DNA from: Caenorhabditis elegans
Lineage: Eukaryota; Nematoda; Chromadorea; Rhabditida; Rhabditidae
Direction: 5' to 3'
DNA: 64,000 nucleotides
Assembly: GCF_000002985.6 (NCBI RefSeq)
Contig: NC_003280.10
Coordinates: 7,002,501 to 7,066,500, forward strand
Part shown: positions 49,578 to 62,221 of the stretch, piece by piece
Layout of the letters: the number at the start of each line of letters is the position of its first letter
How positions within the stretch are numbered: position 1 is the first letter of the stretch
Notes under the pieces: generated by a model
The model's input: only the letters and a program-made list of their open reading frames with translations
Databases searched by the model: none
What the model was told of the DNA's origin: nothing
Translations under genes and position numbers: made by a program

Positions 49578-49652
49578 ATGTCGTCCGCAACAAGTCAGGT
49601 AACCCTTCATCCTTATTCAAAAAGGCCCCTGGAGCATTATCAACAAGTTCTG
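49578..49652 (+). other. Unexplained exon-like segment after the RCL1-like gene
   Basis: Bounded by GGGTTTTTCCAG and a good donor (TTCTG|GTAAGATA). The ATG frame (MSSATSQVTLHP) ends in phase 0 and the next frame over (SSLFKKAPGALSTSSG) in phase 1; neither joins the exon at 49854 without a stop. It may be an alternative leader exon, a separate small product, or a remnant. Confidence 0.4.
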
Positions 49653-49860
49653 GTAAGATATCGTTTTCTTTATTCGGTGTATAGGAAGTCATATAAAATT
49701 TTGAAAAATTGTTTTTTGTTTTCTGTTTCAATAAATGTTTAGTGGCTTGTCATTCTTATTTGTTTGAATGATCCAAGCAGTATTTGATCTTTGGAAATAT
49801 ATTTTCAAGATTTTGTTGAATTATACAAATTAAATTCATAACCTGTGTTTCAGTTTCAAA

Positions 49861-50667
49861 ATGAACGTACTCTCTTCTGATGTCTGGGAATATTTTTGCA
49901 AAAAGTTGTCGAATGATGAGCAGAGCAATGTAGAAGAACAAACAGAAGTGTATTCGATGATCGAATGGATTGCTCAGGTTAGCTTTTTTAAATGAAGATT
50001 CACTCGAAATTATAATTTCACCGTGATTAAAGTATTTCTTCAGGTCGAGGAGATGCATTCAAAACCGATCTACGGTAACAGTGTCCGATCTACGGTAACA
50101 GATCGTGATGACAAAGAAGTAATGATCAGAATTCCATTGATGACTCAAGTATTCGAAGTTGTGATGAAGAAATCAACTGGTTTTCCAGAAGAAGCACCCA
50201 ATTTTAGTGGAATTTTCACTGAAGGATTTAATTCTTACGAATGGAATTCTCAAAGTACTCTGTGGGAATTAGCTGAAAGTGTTACGGACTTTTTGACTAC
50301 TATAGATGCAGCTATTCTTGAAATCAAAGAAGTGGATATAGACGGCTTTCAAATTATTTCGCTAGAAATAGATGAAGAAGAGAATGGGCATCTCTTAGTT
50401 CGACTGAAGTCGTTTAAATATAACGAAACATTAACAATTTCTTTGAATGTCGAGGATTTCCGAGGTTTTCCTCGGTTTCTCCGCTGCTCGAATCCGTCAA
50501 GAATGGCAAGCTTCGATTGTGAAAAATGGATTGCCGAAGATAAATTGGGAACCAATCTGCGAAGAATTTATGGCGAATTGGAGGCAGCCCCCCTTTCGGA
50601 AAAGCAATTTGACAATAAATCGAAAGATTCATTGGAGGAAGTTGAAGAAATTATGGATTTTATCTAG
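49861..50667 (+). CDS. Uncharacterised protein, possible RWD/UBC-like folds
   Basis: Exons 49861-49977 and 50044-50667 give 741 nt, 246 residues. The start was chosen because the ATG lies 8 nt after a CTGTGTTTCAG acceptor (spliced-leader position) and the frame is open throughout. Features: MIRIPLMTQVFEVVM, then FPEEAPNFSGIF followed by STLWELAESVTDFL, a pattern like RWD or E2-variant folds (strands, an aP/eAP turn, then a helix). A second similar half follows (LNVEDFRGFPRFL), and the C-terminus is acidic. I cannot assign it to a family; the fold suggestion is inference. Second gene of the probable operon. Confidence 0.75.
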
Positions 50668-50805
50668 AAAAATAAATAATTTATGTTTTGTACTTATTCT
50701 TTTAATTTTTACACGTTCTTCGCATTGGTTTGAACCCATTTGATTTTTTTCTGCAATCTGTACAAGGCTGTTTATTTTGAAACTAATTGGATCTTTTCAG
50801 GCCAA

Positions 50806-51237
50806 ATGTCCTTCACGGTTGGCCCTGCTTTGAAGCTTGATCAAGATAAAAAGGAACTCCACTCGATTCCTTGTAGCATTCAGTATACAGGACCGGCTCA
50901 GATTTCTGCAAACTTTATTCGTGAGAAAATCGATGGAGAATCGATGGAAAGAGGAATGTTCAGAGGAAGAGGATTGGAAGGTGCTGAGTGGAATGCACCA
51001 GAAGGTTATGCGATACATGTTCTGAAGGAGAGAAAAGGTAATGAGGAAATAAAGCTTATTTAAAGCCATAAAATTATATTAGGTCCGAAAGGAACGATTC
51101 TCGATATAGAGTCTGGACCTGATTCGATTCGTGTTTGGCAATGGGACCGAACGTGCGGCGAAAACAATGCTGATCGCACGGCGATTGCACGAGCCTCGAA
51201 TTATCTTAAAATTGCACAAGCACTTGCTGATGACTAG
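50806..51237 (+). CDS. Ribonuclease H2 subunit C
   Basis: RNase H2 removes ribonucleotides and RNA from RNA:DNA hybrids; subunit C is a small non-catalytic scaffold. Exons 50806-51037 and 51083-51237 total 387 nt, 128 residues. Family signature: LHSIPCSIQYTGPAQISANF, then RGMFRGRGLEGAEWNAPEGY, matching the FRGR-L-G ... PEGY pattern of RNASEH2C. It starts 138 bp after the previous stop behind a TCTTTTCAG acceptor, and 212 bp before the BCCIP start. Confidence 0.88.
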
Positions 51238-51449
51238 TTTCAAGTGATTAATTTGTACTCTATTCTAAATATCTCAATTTTTCATTGTGATCTCTTGTGT
51301 AACATTATTCAACAAAAATTAAATTTTTTAAATTAACCCACTGTAATAATGTTCACTTTTTATTTGGTTTTAAATGGTTATATACCATTTTTATACTTTA
51401 TTCATTGTGTCAGTTATATGTTTTTTTATAGTCTATAGCATTTTTCAGA

Positions 51450-52597
51450 ATGGGTCGAGTTTTCAAAAAGAAAGGAGGTGCTAAACGTGAAGCCGAAGAG
51501 GAGAAGCAAGAAGAGTTGGTTATGCGAAAGAAGTTGAGAAAAGAGGAAGAACCAGAACCAGTTGAAGACGTAGAAGAAGATGAAGATGTGAGCGATGAGG
51601 ATGATGAAGATATTGACGATGAAGAAGAGGATGAAGATGAGCAGAACATTATGGATTTCGATTTTGAAGCATATCCACCATCGGAAGATGATCGTGATGG
51701 TATTGTGAACATGCTCACTCAGACATTCCTAAGAACAGATATTGACTTGAAAGCAATGTCAGAAGGAATCATCGCTAAAGCACCTCATGGAGTCGTCTTG
51801 ACTGTAAGTTTTAGTGCATAATTATGTAGTCTTTAAAAAAACATTTTCAGCAAGCTTACGACGATGAGGAAACCGAAGAAGATTATATGGCTTACGGGTT
51901 ATGTACAACAGTTCCTCTCAATGATAATAAGGATGATGCTCCAAAGTTTATCAAAGACTTATTCACATATGTTTTGAATCGTGCAAAGAAAGGAGCTCCT
52001 ACTGAAATTTACAAGAAAATTGAAGAAATTCAAGTTTCTGGTGATGGTAAATCGGCGTTGTTTGTCAACGAAAGACTTCTCAATTTTCCGACTATTGTCG
52101 TTCCTCAAATCTTTGGAAGCATTCGTGAAGATTTGTCCGGCTTTGAAACGAAATATAAAACTATCATCTACATACAGAAACTGCGCATTGTTGAAACTGA
52201 TGGATCAGAAGCAAAAGTTGGCGCCAGCTCAAACGGATCTAGTGGAGTAGCTGGAAAAAAGAAAGGAAAAATGGGAAAAGCCGAAAAGAAGCGAGCTGCT
52301 GCGGCTGCACTAGCAAATGCTGAAATCGAATTCGACAATCCAGAAGATAGAGTTCTATTTGAGGTGAAATAATAAGGAATCAACTAAATAATTTTCAATC
52401 GATTTTATTTTCAGATCAAAGAAGGAAAAGAAATTCATTTCGACTATCCAGTTCACATGGATGTAGAGCCTGGAAGTAAATTCCACAGTACCGAGAAGGA
52501 TGGAAAGAAATGGAATCCATTCCGTCGCCTTGTCATCATGGATGACAAACGTTTCGATGCATTTTTGAAGAAAGGATCCGATGGAATTATAATTTAA
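51450..52597 (+). CDS. BCCIP / Bcp1 family protein
   Basis: BCCIP interacts with BRCA2 and p21 in mammals; its yeast relative Bcp1 chaperones a large-subunit ribosomal protein and acts in nuclear export. Exons 51450-51803, 51851-52363 and 52415-52597 total 1050 nt (349 residues). A strongly acidic N-terminal block ([20 protein letters not shown]) precedes the conserved core: [40 protein letters not shown], and [16 protein letters not shown] lysine/alanine-rich insert ([20 protein letters not shown]) interrupts it. The ATG follows a CATTTTTCAG acceptor. Confidence 0.93.
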
Positions 52598-52796
52598 TTC
52601 TTTTGATATAACTTTATGTTAGATCAATTTTTATACAATTTTTACTGTTGCTGTTGTTGTTGTGTTTTTTATTTTAAAAATAACTTTCTTATTGAATCTA
52701 GACTTTCATTGGATTTAATATTTAGTTTATTCTAAATTTATGTTACCTTTTTTTAAAACTTATACGCTTTATGTTTTCTTTCTTAGTTATTTCTAG

Positions 52797-53513
52797 ATGA
52801 GAGTCCTTACAAAAAAGACAGAAGAAGAAATTCGTCGTGATTTTTTCGGACCAGTTCAAGAGGCGGCTTGCAAGCCTTATCTTCTAGGTAAGTAGTCTTG
52901 TAGCTTCTTTTTTTTTAATGGTCATTTTCCAGATGTTGATCCTCGAAAATCGTGGTGTGAGCTGTCAGAACTCCGTCTGAGCACTTTAATCTGCGAGTTT
53001 AAACCGATCGGAATCAATAAACATTTTCATCTAATTGGAATAATTGAACGTATGGGAAAAGTGTTTGACAATGAAAATGCTCAAGTCGAAATATTTCTAA
53101 GCGGTCAGTGAACTACTCGTTTAATGTTTTTTAATGATAATTTTTAAGAAGAGAACAGAGTTGCATTCCGTAACCAACAAAGAGACCTCTTGATGGGAGG
53201 ACGCCCAGAACGAACTTCATATCCGCCTAAATACTTGTGTCGTCCTTCACTTGAAATGATCGAAGATAAGCTCAAAAAATGGTTCGGTCTGAGATTCTGT
53301 GAAGAAAATGAATCGTATCCAAGCGAGTTTAATAGTGTCACCGATTACGAACTTCCCGAGTATATCATGGCTGAAGTGCGCGAGGTAATTTTGAAACAAT
53401 AGATATTGCTTATTTTTGTTCATAGCTTTCAGATAAGAGAGCAGAAAGAGAAAGAAACACAGACAACGGGATCGTCGAGTCGGAAAAGAAGAGTACCATC
53501 CCCAGAAGATTGA
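52797..53513 (+). CDS. Uncharacterised small protein, last gene of the operon-like row
   Basis: Exons 52797-52887, 52933-53103, 53149-53384 and 53433-53513 total 579 nt, 192 residues. The middle (LICEFKPIGINKHFHLIGII followed by ERMGKVFDNENAQVEIFLS) alternates strand-like segments in a way that suggests an OB-type barrel; this is inference only. The C-terminus is basic and serine-rich (TTGSSSRKRRVPSPED). The ATG abuts TTATTTCTAG, a trans-splice acceptor position, 199 bp after the BCCIP stop. I do not recognise the family. Confidence 0.78.
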
Positions 53514-53815
53514 CAGAAGAAGATGAAAATTATGACATTCAAACTTAAATGATCTCTCTATGATTCCTTCTACGCTATCTAATTATAATTCAATGTGTAC
53601 CTTTCTTTCATATACCAATTGCAAAATATCATGTTATGTATTCCAATTTCTGTTTCGAATAACAATTATCATTTTTCATAGAAAAAATTTATTGGATAGT
53701 GTAAGACACAATTTGAGTCGATTAGTTAGAGGTTGTGGTGGAGACGAGTGGGCAATTAAAACTAGTACCGGCTTTCAGATTTGAAACAAATGCATATCAT
53801 AAAATGATTGAAAAG
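53514..53815. other. Convergent 3' ends of the operon row and cth-2
   Basis: 302 bp between convergent stop codons; expected to contain two short 3' UTRs. Nothing else seen. Confidence 0.6.
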
Positions 53816-55443
53816 TTATACTTTTGGAATGGCAATCTTCAAAGCTTGATCCAAATCAGCAACCAAATCATCGAGATCTTCAATTCCAACAGAGATACGG
53901 ATAAGGTTATCAGTGATTCCAAGAACAATTCGAGTTTCAGCAGGCACTGAAGCATGAGTCATGATAGATGGAAGCTCGGCAAGTGATTCATATCCTCCAA
54001 GAGATTCAGCCAAAGTGAATACTTTGAGAGCAGAAAGGAAAGCACGACTCTCTTGAAGTTCTCCTTTAAGATAGAATGAGATCATTCCAGACATTCCCTT
54101 TGTTTGTTTCTCATGAACTTCATGTTGTGGATGAGATGGAAGAGCTGGATAGAGAACTGATTCGATACGATCATTGGCTTCAAGGTATTTGGCAACAGCA
54201 AGAGCATTTTCATAGTGAGCTCTCATTCTGATGTGAAGAGTTTTGAGTCCACGATTAACAAGGAAGCAATCAAATGGAGATGGGACTGCTCCGACGGCTG
54301 AAAATAATAGCATTAAAATTTTGAGTTAACGATTAATTTAGCTATCCAATGAGATTTTAAACAGTTTTATAATTTTGCGACATTTGACTCAAGGTACATG
54401 TTCTCGATATGAGCGAAACTTTGCTTCTACAGTACCCACAAGTATTTAGCAATTTTTTTTATAGTTCCAATGTATTTTATATGATTTCTAAAGCAGAGAA
54501 ACTGATTTCTTTTCTAGAAAAACACGAAGAAATTAATATTGAAATTCAGTGAAAACCGTTAAGAAAAAATTCGAAGCACTTGCGAATACAGTAGCTGCCA
54601 AGTTTCACTAGCTTCAAGACCGGTTACCGTATCTATGCCTCAAAATGACAAAATTATACGACTAGATTTCACTGCGTACAACAGCACAGTAAACTAACCA
54701 AGTTGCATGAAGAAAAGATGTTGTTGGAACTCGTCATTATCAGTGATAACAGCACCCATAACAACATCAGAATGTCCATTAATATACTTGGTAATTGAAT
54801 GAACGACAACATCCGCTCCAAGAGAAATTGGGCGTTGGAAGTATGGAGACATGAAGGTATTATCAACAACTACAACAATTTCTGGATTGGCTTTCTTTGC
54901 AGTTTGGACCACTGCGGCAATATCAACAACCTTCAAAAGTGGGTTAGATGGAGATTCAAACCAAACCATCTTGGTATTTGGTTTGATTGCTTTCTCGAGA
55001 TTCTGAACATCCGTCAAATCAACCGAATCGACTTCCAATCCGTGATTAGGAACAGCAACACGGCGGATATATCTTTGAGTACCTCCGTAGACATCATCAG
55101 AGCACACAATATGATCTCCGTACTTGAGAAGATTGATGATTGCGGAAGTTGCGGCAAGTCCTGAAGAGAACACTTGGCAGTGTTTTGCGTCTTCGAGAGC
55201 AGCCAGATTCTTTTGAAGAACATCACGAGTTGGGTTTCCAGCACGAGAATAATCGTGTCCCTTTGGCTCTCCTGGATTATCCTGTTTGTAGGTCGAGGAC
55301 AAGCTGATTGGCGGGACCACCTGAAAAGTATCAGTTCAGTATTTATATTCAGAATACCTATGACAAACCTGATTCATATCCCATTGCTCTGGTTCTTGTC
55401 CAACGTGGATAGCAGCAGTTCCGAAGTGTGGGAAAGTAGCCAT
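53816..55443 (-). CDS. cth-2: Cystathionine gamma-lyase family PLP enzyme
   Basis: Cys/Met-metabolism PLP enzyme; cystathionine gamma-lyase makes cysteine from cystathionine and can release hydrogen sulphide. Exons 55443-55369, 55320-54699 and 54297-53816 total 1179 nt, 392 residues, the usual size. Motifs: VPPISLSSTYKQ, YSRAGNPTRDVLQKNLAALE, SSGLAATSA, VVVDNTFMSPYFQRPISLGAD and the PLP-lysine motif SITKYINGHSDVVMG. The C-terminus has SLGGYESLAELPSIMTHAS and RISVGIED. Assignment to cth-2 rather than a sister lyase relies on locus recall. The second intron holds a diverged foldback repeat. Confidence 0.88.
54394..54632. repeat. Diverged foldback repeat in a cth-2 intron
   Basis: GCGAAACTTTGCTTCTACAGTA near 54413 is an imperfect inverted match to TACAGTAGCTGCCAAGTTTCAC near 54590, and the outer words (GGTACATGTTCTCGA / CAAGACCGGTTACC) also invert. 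Shares words with the repeat at 42260-42590. Confidence 0.65.
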
Positions 55444-58400
55444 TTTAATCTTGAGACAGGCTGCAATAAGAAGACTGATGTCGAGAAATGATAATCAAAT
55501 GGATTTATAAGTGTGAGAGAAAGAGGAGAGAAAAGAAAAAAGAACGAATGAAAGGGGCGGGGTCAAACGAAGGGTCGGTCGACACGCCGAAAGTTTCAAT
55601 GAAATCGTTAAAGAAAAAAACGTTCTTGACATTGGTCAAAAAGACGTTAATCTTCTATTATTTTTAGATTTTACAGAATGTAGCTGATTAGGCAAACAAG
55701 ATGTTAAAAACGGAAGAAAAGAAGAAAAATAAATAGTGATGTGCAAAGAAGGAATGAACAATGTTTGATACTATTGAATGATGTACACATCTGGAATAAA
55801 CACTCTTATCAAATCTCCAAACGAGACCATTTTGCAGAAAAAACCGGATATGAGAAGAAGCGTGGGAAATTGAGAAATTTGAAAAATAAAAGATAAGATT
55901 AACGACTGATAGGTGGCGTATTTTTCATACTTCAAAAAATAATATGTATTTGGCACAAGTTTGGTAATAAATTTGACATTTCTGGGGATTCTGTGGTGTT
56001 TTTATATGTTGGTTAAAAACAATTTTTATTGCTCAAATATGGTTTTTTCGTGAACAGCTGAATATTTGTAAATTCTATAGTATTTTTTGAAAAGTTCGGA
56101 ATTTGAATTGTATAATGTCAAGTCACATTCTACGAACCAGAATCTTAATTTTTAACATGAATTGGCCTAATACTAGTAATAGAAACATTTTAATAGAAAC
56201 AGAGGTTTCTACAAAAATACATTAATCCTACAGTACCCCGACCCTATCCCTCCCTACTAATATTTGTTTTTATAGTAAAAACTTAAAAATCGTGGAAAAT
56301 GTTATTTTGATCGACTTCCAAAAGGATAGAAGAGAACTAACTTAAGTAATTACAACGTTGTATAAATAATAGAAATTTCCGAAAACATTTAAGGATGTAT
56401 AAAAATTTCTATATTTTAGCACCATAAGATGAGTTTTTTTGAAAATCTCCACTGGCTCTGCATACAAACTACAGTAGGCCAACAGTATCATGACAATGTA
56501 TCAGCTCAAGTTCACAAAGAGTTCTTGCTGCAATTATTTTTTTTTACAAACTATGAAAGTCAGTAATCATAAATGTATTTACTAATGACGATCTTGAAAC
56601 AAAAGATAACACAGTTTGACGTGACTTACTATTAGAGTTTCCAAAGTCTTGAAGGAATTTTAAATTAACTGAAATCACGTAATTGTGCAGTTTGAACACT
56701 ATCTTAATGTTTATTTTGTTCCTTCGTTTAGTTGATATAATATTTATCACATGTTACAGTTTTTTTTTTCAAAAAGTTCAAATTCCAGTGCCAATCACCC
56801 CACGTGGAGGTCTACCATGTGGTATTTTGTTTGAGAAACATGTCGATGAAATCAAATCCTCAAAGCATCGATTTCTCTATGTCTCGTATCATTTTTTCGT
56901 TATCAAAAAGAGAGAAGAATTTGTCTCATTCTCTCGTTGTGTCTACTGCAAACCAGCCACATGTGTGTCTCGAGCAGTTGGACAAAGGGCACCAGAAGGA
57001 GAGAGTTCAAGTTCAAAATATCATTTGGAAGAGGCAGATAGGGATTGAATACATAGAAATGATGATAATTGTGACGTGTTTTTTAATTGGCAACCTTGGC
57101 GTGGAAAAGATAAGATTTGAGACGACATTTCATTTGCAGGAAGTCTTGAATTTGGAGGAGGAGGAAAAAGAAAGCGAAAGTTTCAATTTATTGATCAATT
57201 GCATTTTCTTCTAGATTTAGAAATAGGTAGAGTTGCTACCAGTAGGTTTACATTTTATTGCTTGTGATCAGAAAGCAGGTTTTACCAATTTGCTACTTGA
57301 ATGAAAAATTAATTTTTTAAATGTATAAGTACCCATAATTTTAGATTAACTAGATTAACTAACTAGATTAATAATTTTCACCAAAGGTGTAAAAATGTGG
57401 AGTTGTTGCCGAATTTGCCAAAACATTCACTGAAGGATCTAATAAACCTCAAATAAATAATTATTTTGAAAGCTATTTTCAATTCTATCAGAACATTCTG
57501 AAGGTGACCTCGTATTCTTAAACCAACCGGAACTTGGCTGAAAATCGAAAATTTAAAATGTTTCATGTCTATACTGTCGTAAAAATTAAGCCCACCTTTT
57601 AATTTTAATAATAATAAGCAATTTATGTATTCTGGATACTAGAAAAAGTAGACAAAAAATGATTTTTTAAAGGTCTGTGAACATACTTACTTATATCATA
57701 TTAAGAAGTAGAACAGCAAAAGATTATTGAAGTTTGATTCTCCGTTTTTTTCATTAAGTATGTCAACAATTGATAAGAGTTCAGTGACACATACGTCACT
57801 ATCTCAAAAACATTTGTCAGCAGAAATTCAAATTTAATTTCAATTTCAAGATAACAAACCAACCTCGCCATGTGCTACTCACTTGATAAAATTATAAAAT
57901 TTTTACGATTTGAAAATTAAATAGACATAGAGAGGAAAAAGGTCAGAATGGCATGTCTAGTGAATGCTCCTGCGCAAATTTATATGGACGCTGCTTTGCG
58001 TCCGCTCACCTCCCGCCCCTCAATCTGAGCGGCACGCGGCAGACAGTTGCATCAGCCGTTTGGAAGGAATGGAGAATGTTGATAGATGTGAAGAGTTAGA
58101 GATCATAATGATTGAGAGATGAAGAGAAATGATATACTTTACAAAAAACTACTGGTCGGATGGATGGGGACTTTTGAAAGTTGAAGAGCTCTTTGAAAAA
58201 TAGAAAACTGAAAAAGAAAATTGATATTTGACAATTTCAAGTTCAGAATGCAGAGGACATTTAAAATTCCTAGAATTTTTGAAAATATCAGTGTAATTTT
58301 CTATTTTCAGCTGAAAGTTAAACTCAAAGTTAAAAAAAAGTGCAAATTTTTTATGCTTGTTAGTTGAAAAGCAAATAGACATATTGTCTAGCAACTGAAC

Positions 58401-60119
58401 TTCATAATTCGTCCTTTTATATACGTTTCCTTCCAACTTTTCTGATTTGTCATTGTCATCATTTGACCTCCTCGTGTCGATTTGTGTTTTGTCATCATTA
58501 TAGGAAAAACATATGTTTTTTTGTAGTAATGAAATGACTACGATGTGTTCTTTAGAAAAAATATTACGAGTTTTAGAAATTATTTCATCAGCAATTGAGG
58601 ATTTGATTAGGAATTTTGATGTTTATGGTTAATTTGGCAATTAGTACATGGAATTAAAATAAACTTGATCATATACAGAAAACGAAACGAATTGGTGGAA
58701 AATGAAGAGTAGAAAGAGAAAGAAGAAACTAGAGATGGAAATGGGAGAAGCGGATGGAAAATCGATGCGGAACAGAGAAGCGGAAAGCGGAAAAAGTGTG
58801 AAGAGGAGAAAAGAGCACAGAGAAATTTGAGCATTCAGCATTGGGATTGAAACTTTACGAAGTTTACAGATATTAAAGACATAATAAACAACAAGTGAAG
58901 TTATTTTGGTAACTAATAAAAATAAATGTAATCACACCTTGTAGATATTACAAACTTTATAATTGCTCGATATTTCTCAAAATTAAATAAAAAACACTCA
59001 AAAATTTGGCAGTTTACCAAAAACATTTTTGGCACTTTACAAAAACTTTTATTGGAATAACCTATTACAATATTCGATCATGTTGGTTTATCATAAATAT
59101 TAACAGAAAAATTTTCACTTTTCACTCTCCGCCAAAAATTAAATTTTGATTATATGGGCTTCAGACTTTTTACTTCGTTCTGCATTTGGCCATCCATAAA
59201 AGACTTACAGGATAGCTAGGTTTTCATTCAGATAACTGAACATTTACAAAGGAATTCATAAGAATTTCAAATAACTGCGTTATGATAACTGGCAAAATAG
59301 TCATGGGATGATGCTTGATTTTAAAAGTATCAAAATAACTTTGATTTTTCTGCGAGATCTATCAATACATTTTGAATAAATTGAATCAAGAGAAACCGTG
59401 AATACCTTCTAAAAATTATGAAAATTATATAAATCTAGAATAATTCAACGTGACATTCTAGTTTACTCTACAATTTCGAATATCAATGATCGAAAATCAG
59501 TTTGTATTTTTGTTCATTACTCAAGTTACATCGACTATTTGATATCATCGCAAGAACGTTTGACACCGATTCAGTTTTCTGATAAATGTAAGTTTTGGGT
59601 TTTGGAATTGTTGAGAAGTAAGAACAGTTCTAAAACGATGTGTACGTATAATGGCTCACAAACGCCTTTGTAAGTTGCAGTGTGCACTTTTGTTGTAGAC
59701 GTACGTTCATAATATCCATACTGAAAGGCTTTTGATGGATACACCGCAAATTGACTGTGTCTCAGAAAATTTCTCAACTTCCCGTTTTTGGAGAGAAAAA
59801 TAAGAATTGATATACTTTCGGACTAGTCTGGTTGTAGTAAATTTCAAAAAATCTCAGAATCCACAGCTGATAGATTGAAAAATACGTCTGCCACACTTTT
59901 TGCCCATAATTTCAAATCTCATTGAGAAAAAAAACGCGACTTAATAAGTGTTCAACGTGGTTCTAAAAAAGCGAATCATAAGTTTAAATCAACTTTATTG
60001 TTATCTTTTTCAAATATAAAAATTGTCAACAATTTTTCACCAGTTTATTTTTCGTGGATGTTTTAAGTTGACAAGAATTAATATTTCTAATAGAAAATCA
60101 AAGAAAATTACATTTTCAG
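55444..60119. other. 4.7-kb intergenic region, no gene recognised
   Basis: Upstream of both cth-2 (minus) and the acyl-CoA ligase gene (plus), so it holds their promoters. AT-rich with small open frames. One GC-rich island at about 57960-58075 (GACGCTGCTTTGCGTCCGCT) stands out and could be regulatory or a small RNA locus. An open frame near 56760-57050 lacks family resemblance. No repeat with clear ends was identified. Confidence 0.5.
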
Positions 60120-62221
60120 ATGGTTTTCGTGTCCAAAGCTGCTTCAGTAAAGCTGTCAACTACTACAGTTCATGAGAGAATCTTCGAAGCTTGTCGCATT
60201 CACGCTTCAGCTAACAAAGATGCCGTTTGTTTTGTGAGTTCTTACCTTAACAATTTTTATTTACGGAATTTGGATTAATGGTAGAATAGGATTGGAAGTT
60301 GTGTCAGACTATCTATTGTAATTGAAGATCAATATAGATTGAATTGGACATTATGTGCATTATTCAGATCGATGCTGAAACAACGACAAAAAAGAAATTA
60401 TACAAAGATGTGGAACCAACAGTGAATAGTTTGGCAACAGCTCTAGTGAAACTGTATTAAACTTCACATATTTTCTGAATATTATCAACTGAATTTCAGA
60501 GGCTTCAAGCCTGGGGATGTAGCCTCTCAAGCATTTCCAAATTGCCCAGAATTCCTTGTTGCAATGCTTGCAGTTATGAAATGTGGAGGAGCAATGTCTA
60601 ATGCCAGTGCAATTTTCACAGATTGTAAGTTGGACTGTAGTTTAGAAAAATTGGAATTTATTCAGATGAGTTACAACTTCAATTTTGTGATTCAAATACA
60701 TCTATTGTGTTCACTGATGAGGATCGTCTTGCCCGTATCCGCCGTGCAACAGCAAAGTGTCCTGGTGTTCGGAAGATCATTTGTCTCCGCACATTCCCAT
60801 TGCGTACGGAGTTTCCTGAGAATGTTCTCGATTATGTAGAGTTGACACAGACACCTGATCAGCCTATTAATGTGAATGTTAGGTATGATTCTGTTGATGT
60901 CTATTCATTATAAATTCACTTAATTTTAGTATGGACTCTATCGCTTTACTTCCTTATTCATCTGGAACTACAGGACGCCCGAAAGGATGTCAACTGACTC
61001 ACAGAAATATTGGAGCCATGTTAGACGTTGCAAAAGCTCACCTCGAGACTGATGTTGCTCCTGCAATGTTTGGTAAAGAAAAGGCTACGTGGCACAAAGA
61101 GCACACTGTCCTGCTGCTTCCGTGGTATCATGCATATGGGCTGAATACAATGTTTGAGACAATATTGCTGGGAATGACTGGAATTGTTTTCAAGAAATTT
61201 GATACAATTGTGATGCTTAATCGGATCAAATTCTACAAGGTACTACTATTTTCAAAACTTCTACTTTATAATATTTTCAGGTTAAACTTGCATGGTTAGT
61301 CCCACCAATGCTCATATTTCTTGCCAAAGATCCAATGGTTCCAATCTTCAACACTGCTCCATTCTTAAAAGTTATCATGTCGGCTGGAGCAACTGCTGGA
61401 AAGCAACTGTGTGAAGAAGTGAGCAAACGATTCCCGAATGCGTGGTTGTGTCAAGCATATGGAATGACTGAAATGGTTCAATTCACTACAATTCCACGCT
61501 TTGAAGATGGAAATTGTTTTGAAACTGTTGGAAACTTGGCTTCAACTTATGAATTGAAAATCTTGGACAAGGAGAAAAAAGAGGTTCGGGATAAGCTTCT
61601 TTTAATTTGAAATATTTATCTTATGCATCTTCAGATTACCACAATCAACACGGTTGGTCAATTGTGTTTCCGTGGACCAACAGTCATGAAGGGATACTTG
61701 AAGAGAGAAGAAGCTGATATCATTGATAAGGATGGTTTCTTGTTGACTGGAGATCTGGGATCTATTGATGACAAGGGACGTATTCATGTGACTGGACGAA
61801 TCAAGGAGTTGATCAAGGTTAATGGAATGCAGGTAGATTTCTGTTACTTTTATGTTCCATCAAATAATCTCTTCAGGTTCCACCGGTCGAGATTGAGGAT
61901 GTTCTTCTTCTTCATCCAAAAGTTAAGGATTGTGCTGTAATTGGTGTTCCTGATGAGCACAAAGGAGAATCTCCAAAAGCGTATATTGTGAAGAAGGACC
62001 ACACACTGACTGAAGCAGAGCTCACTGAGTTTGTTCGTCAAAAGTTGTCATCTTACAAATGGATTGATACATATGAATTCATTGATTCGATTCCAAAGCT
62101 TCCATCCGGAAAAATCCAACGCAAGAAATTGAAGAAAATGGCAGAGTCGTCGGGATCCACAGAATCGGAAGCATCGGAGCCAAGTCAGTCGGAGAGAAGC
62201 TCTCACAGCATTCGAAGATAG
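60120..62221 (+). CDS. acs-6: Acyl-CoA synthetase / 4-coumarate-CoA ligase-like enzyme
   Basis: Adenylate-forming enzyme that activates a carboxylic acid to its CoA thioester; the substrate is not predictable from sequence. Exons 60120-60233, 60368-60453, 60500-60624, 60666-60882, 60930-61239, 61281-61583, 61635-61832 and 61877-62221 total 1698 nt, 565 residues. Motifs in order: ATP-binding YSSGTTGRPKGCQLTH, LPWYHAYGLN, the YGMTE motif, the TGDLG motif, hinge GRIKELIKVNGMQV, and the C-terminal catalytic lysine in PKLPSGKIQRKKLKK. A serine-rich tail (SGSTESEASEPSQSERSS) follows; no SKL-type peroxisomal signal. The ATG directly follows ATTTTCAG. The symbol is from locus recall and is less certain than the family. 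Confidence 0.9.

Noticed and set aside
51410-51718. Serine-rich open frame opposite the BCCIP gene
   Set aside because: It is the mirror of the acidic GAA/GAT-rich N-terminus of BCCIP; low-complexity shadow.
56683-57214. Overlapping frames of about 120-136 codons upstream of the ligase gene
   Set aside because: Two frames are open together, neither shows family motifs, and there is no convincing exon structure.
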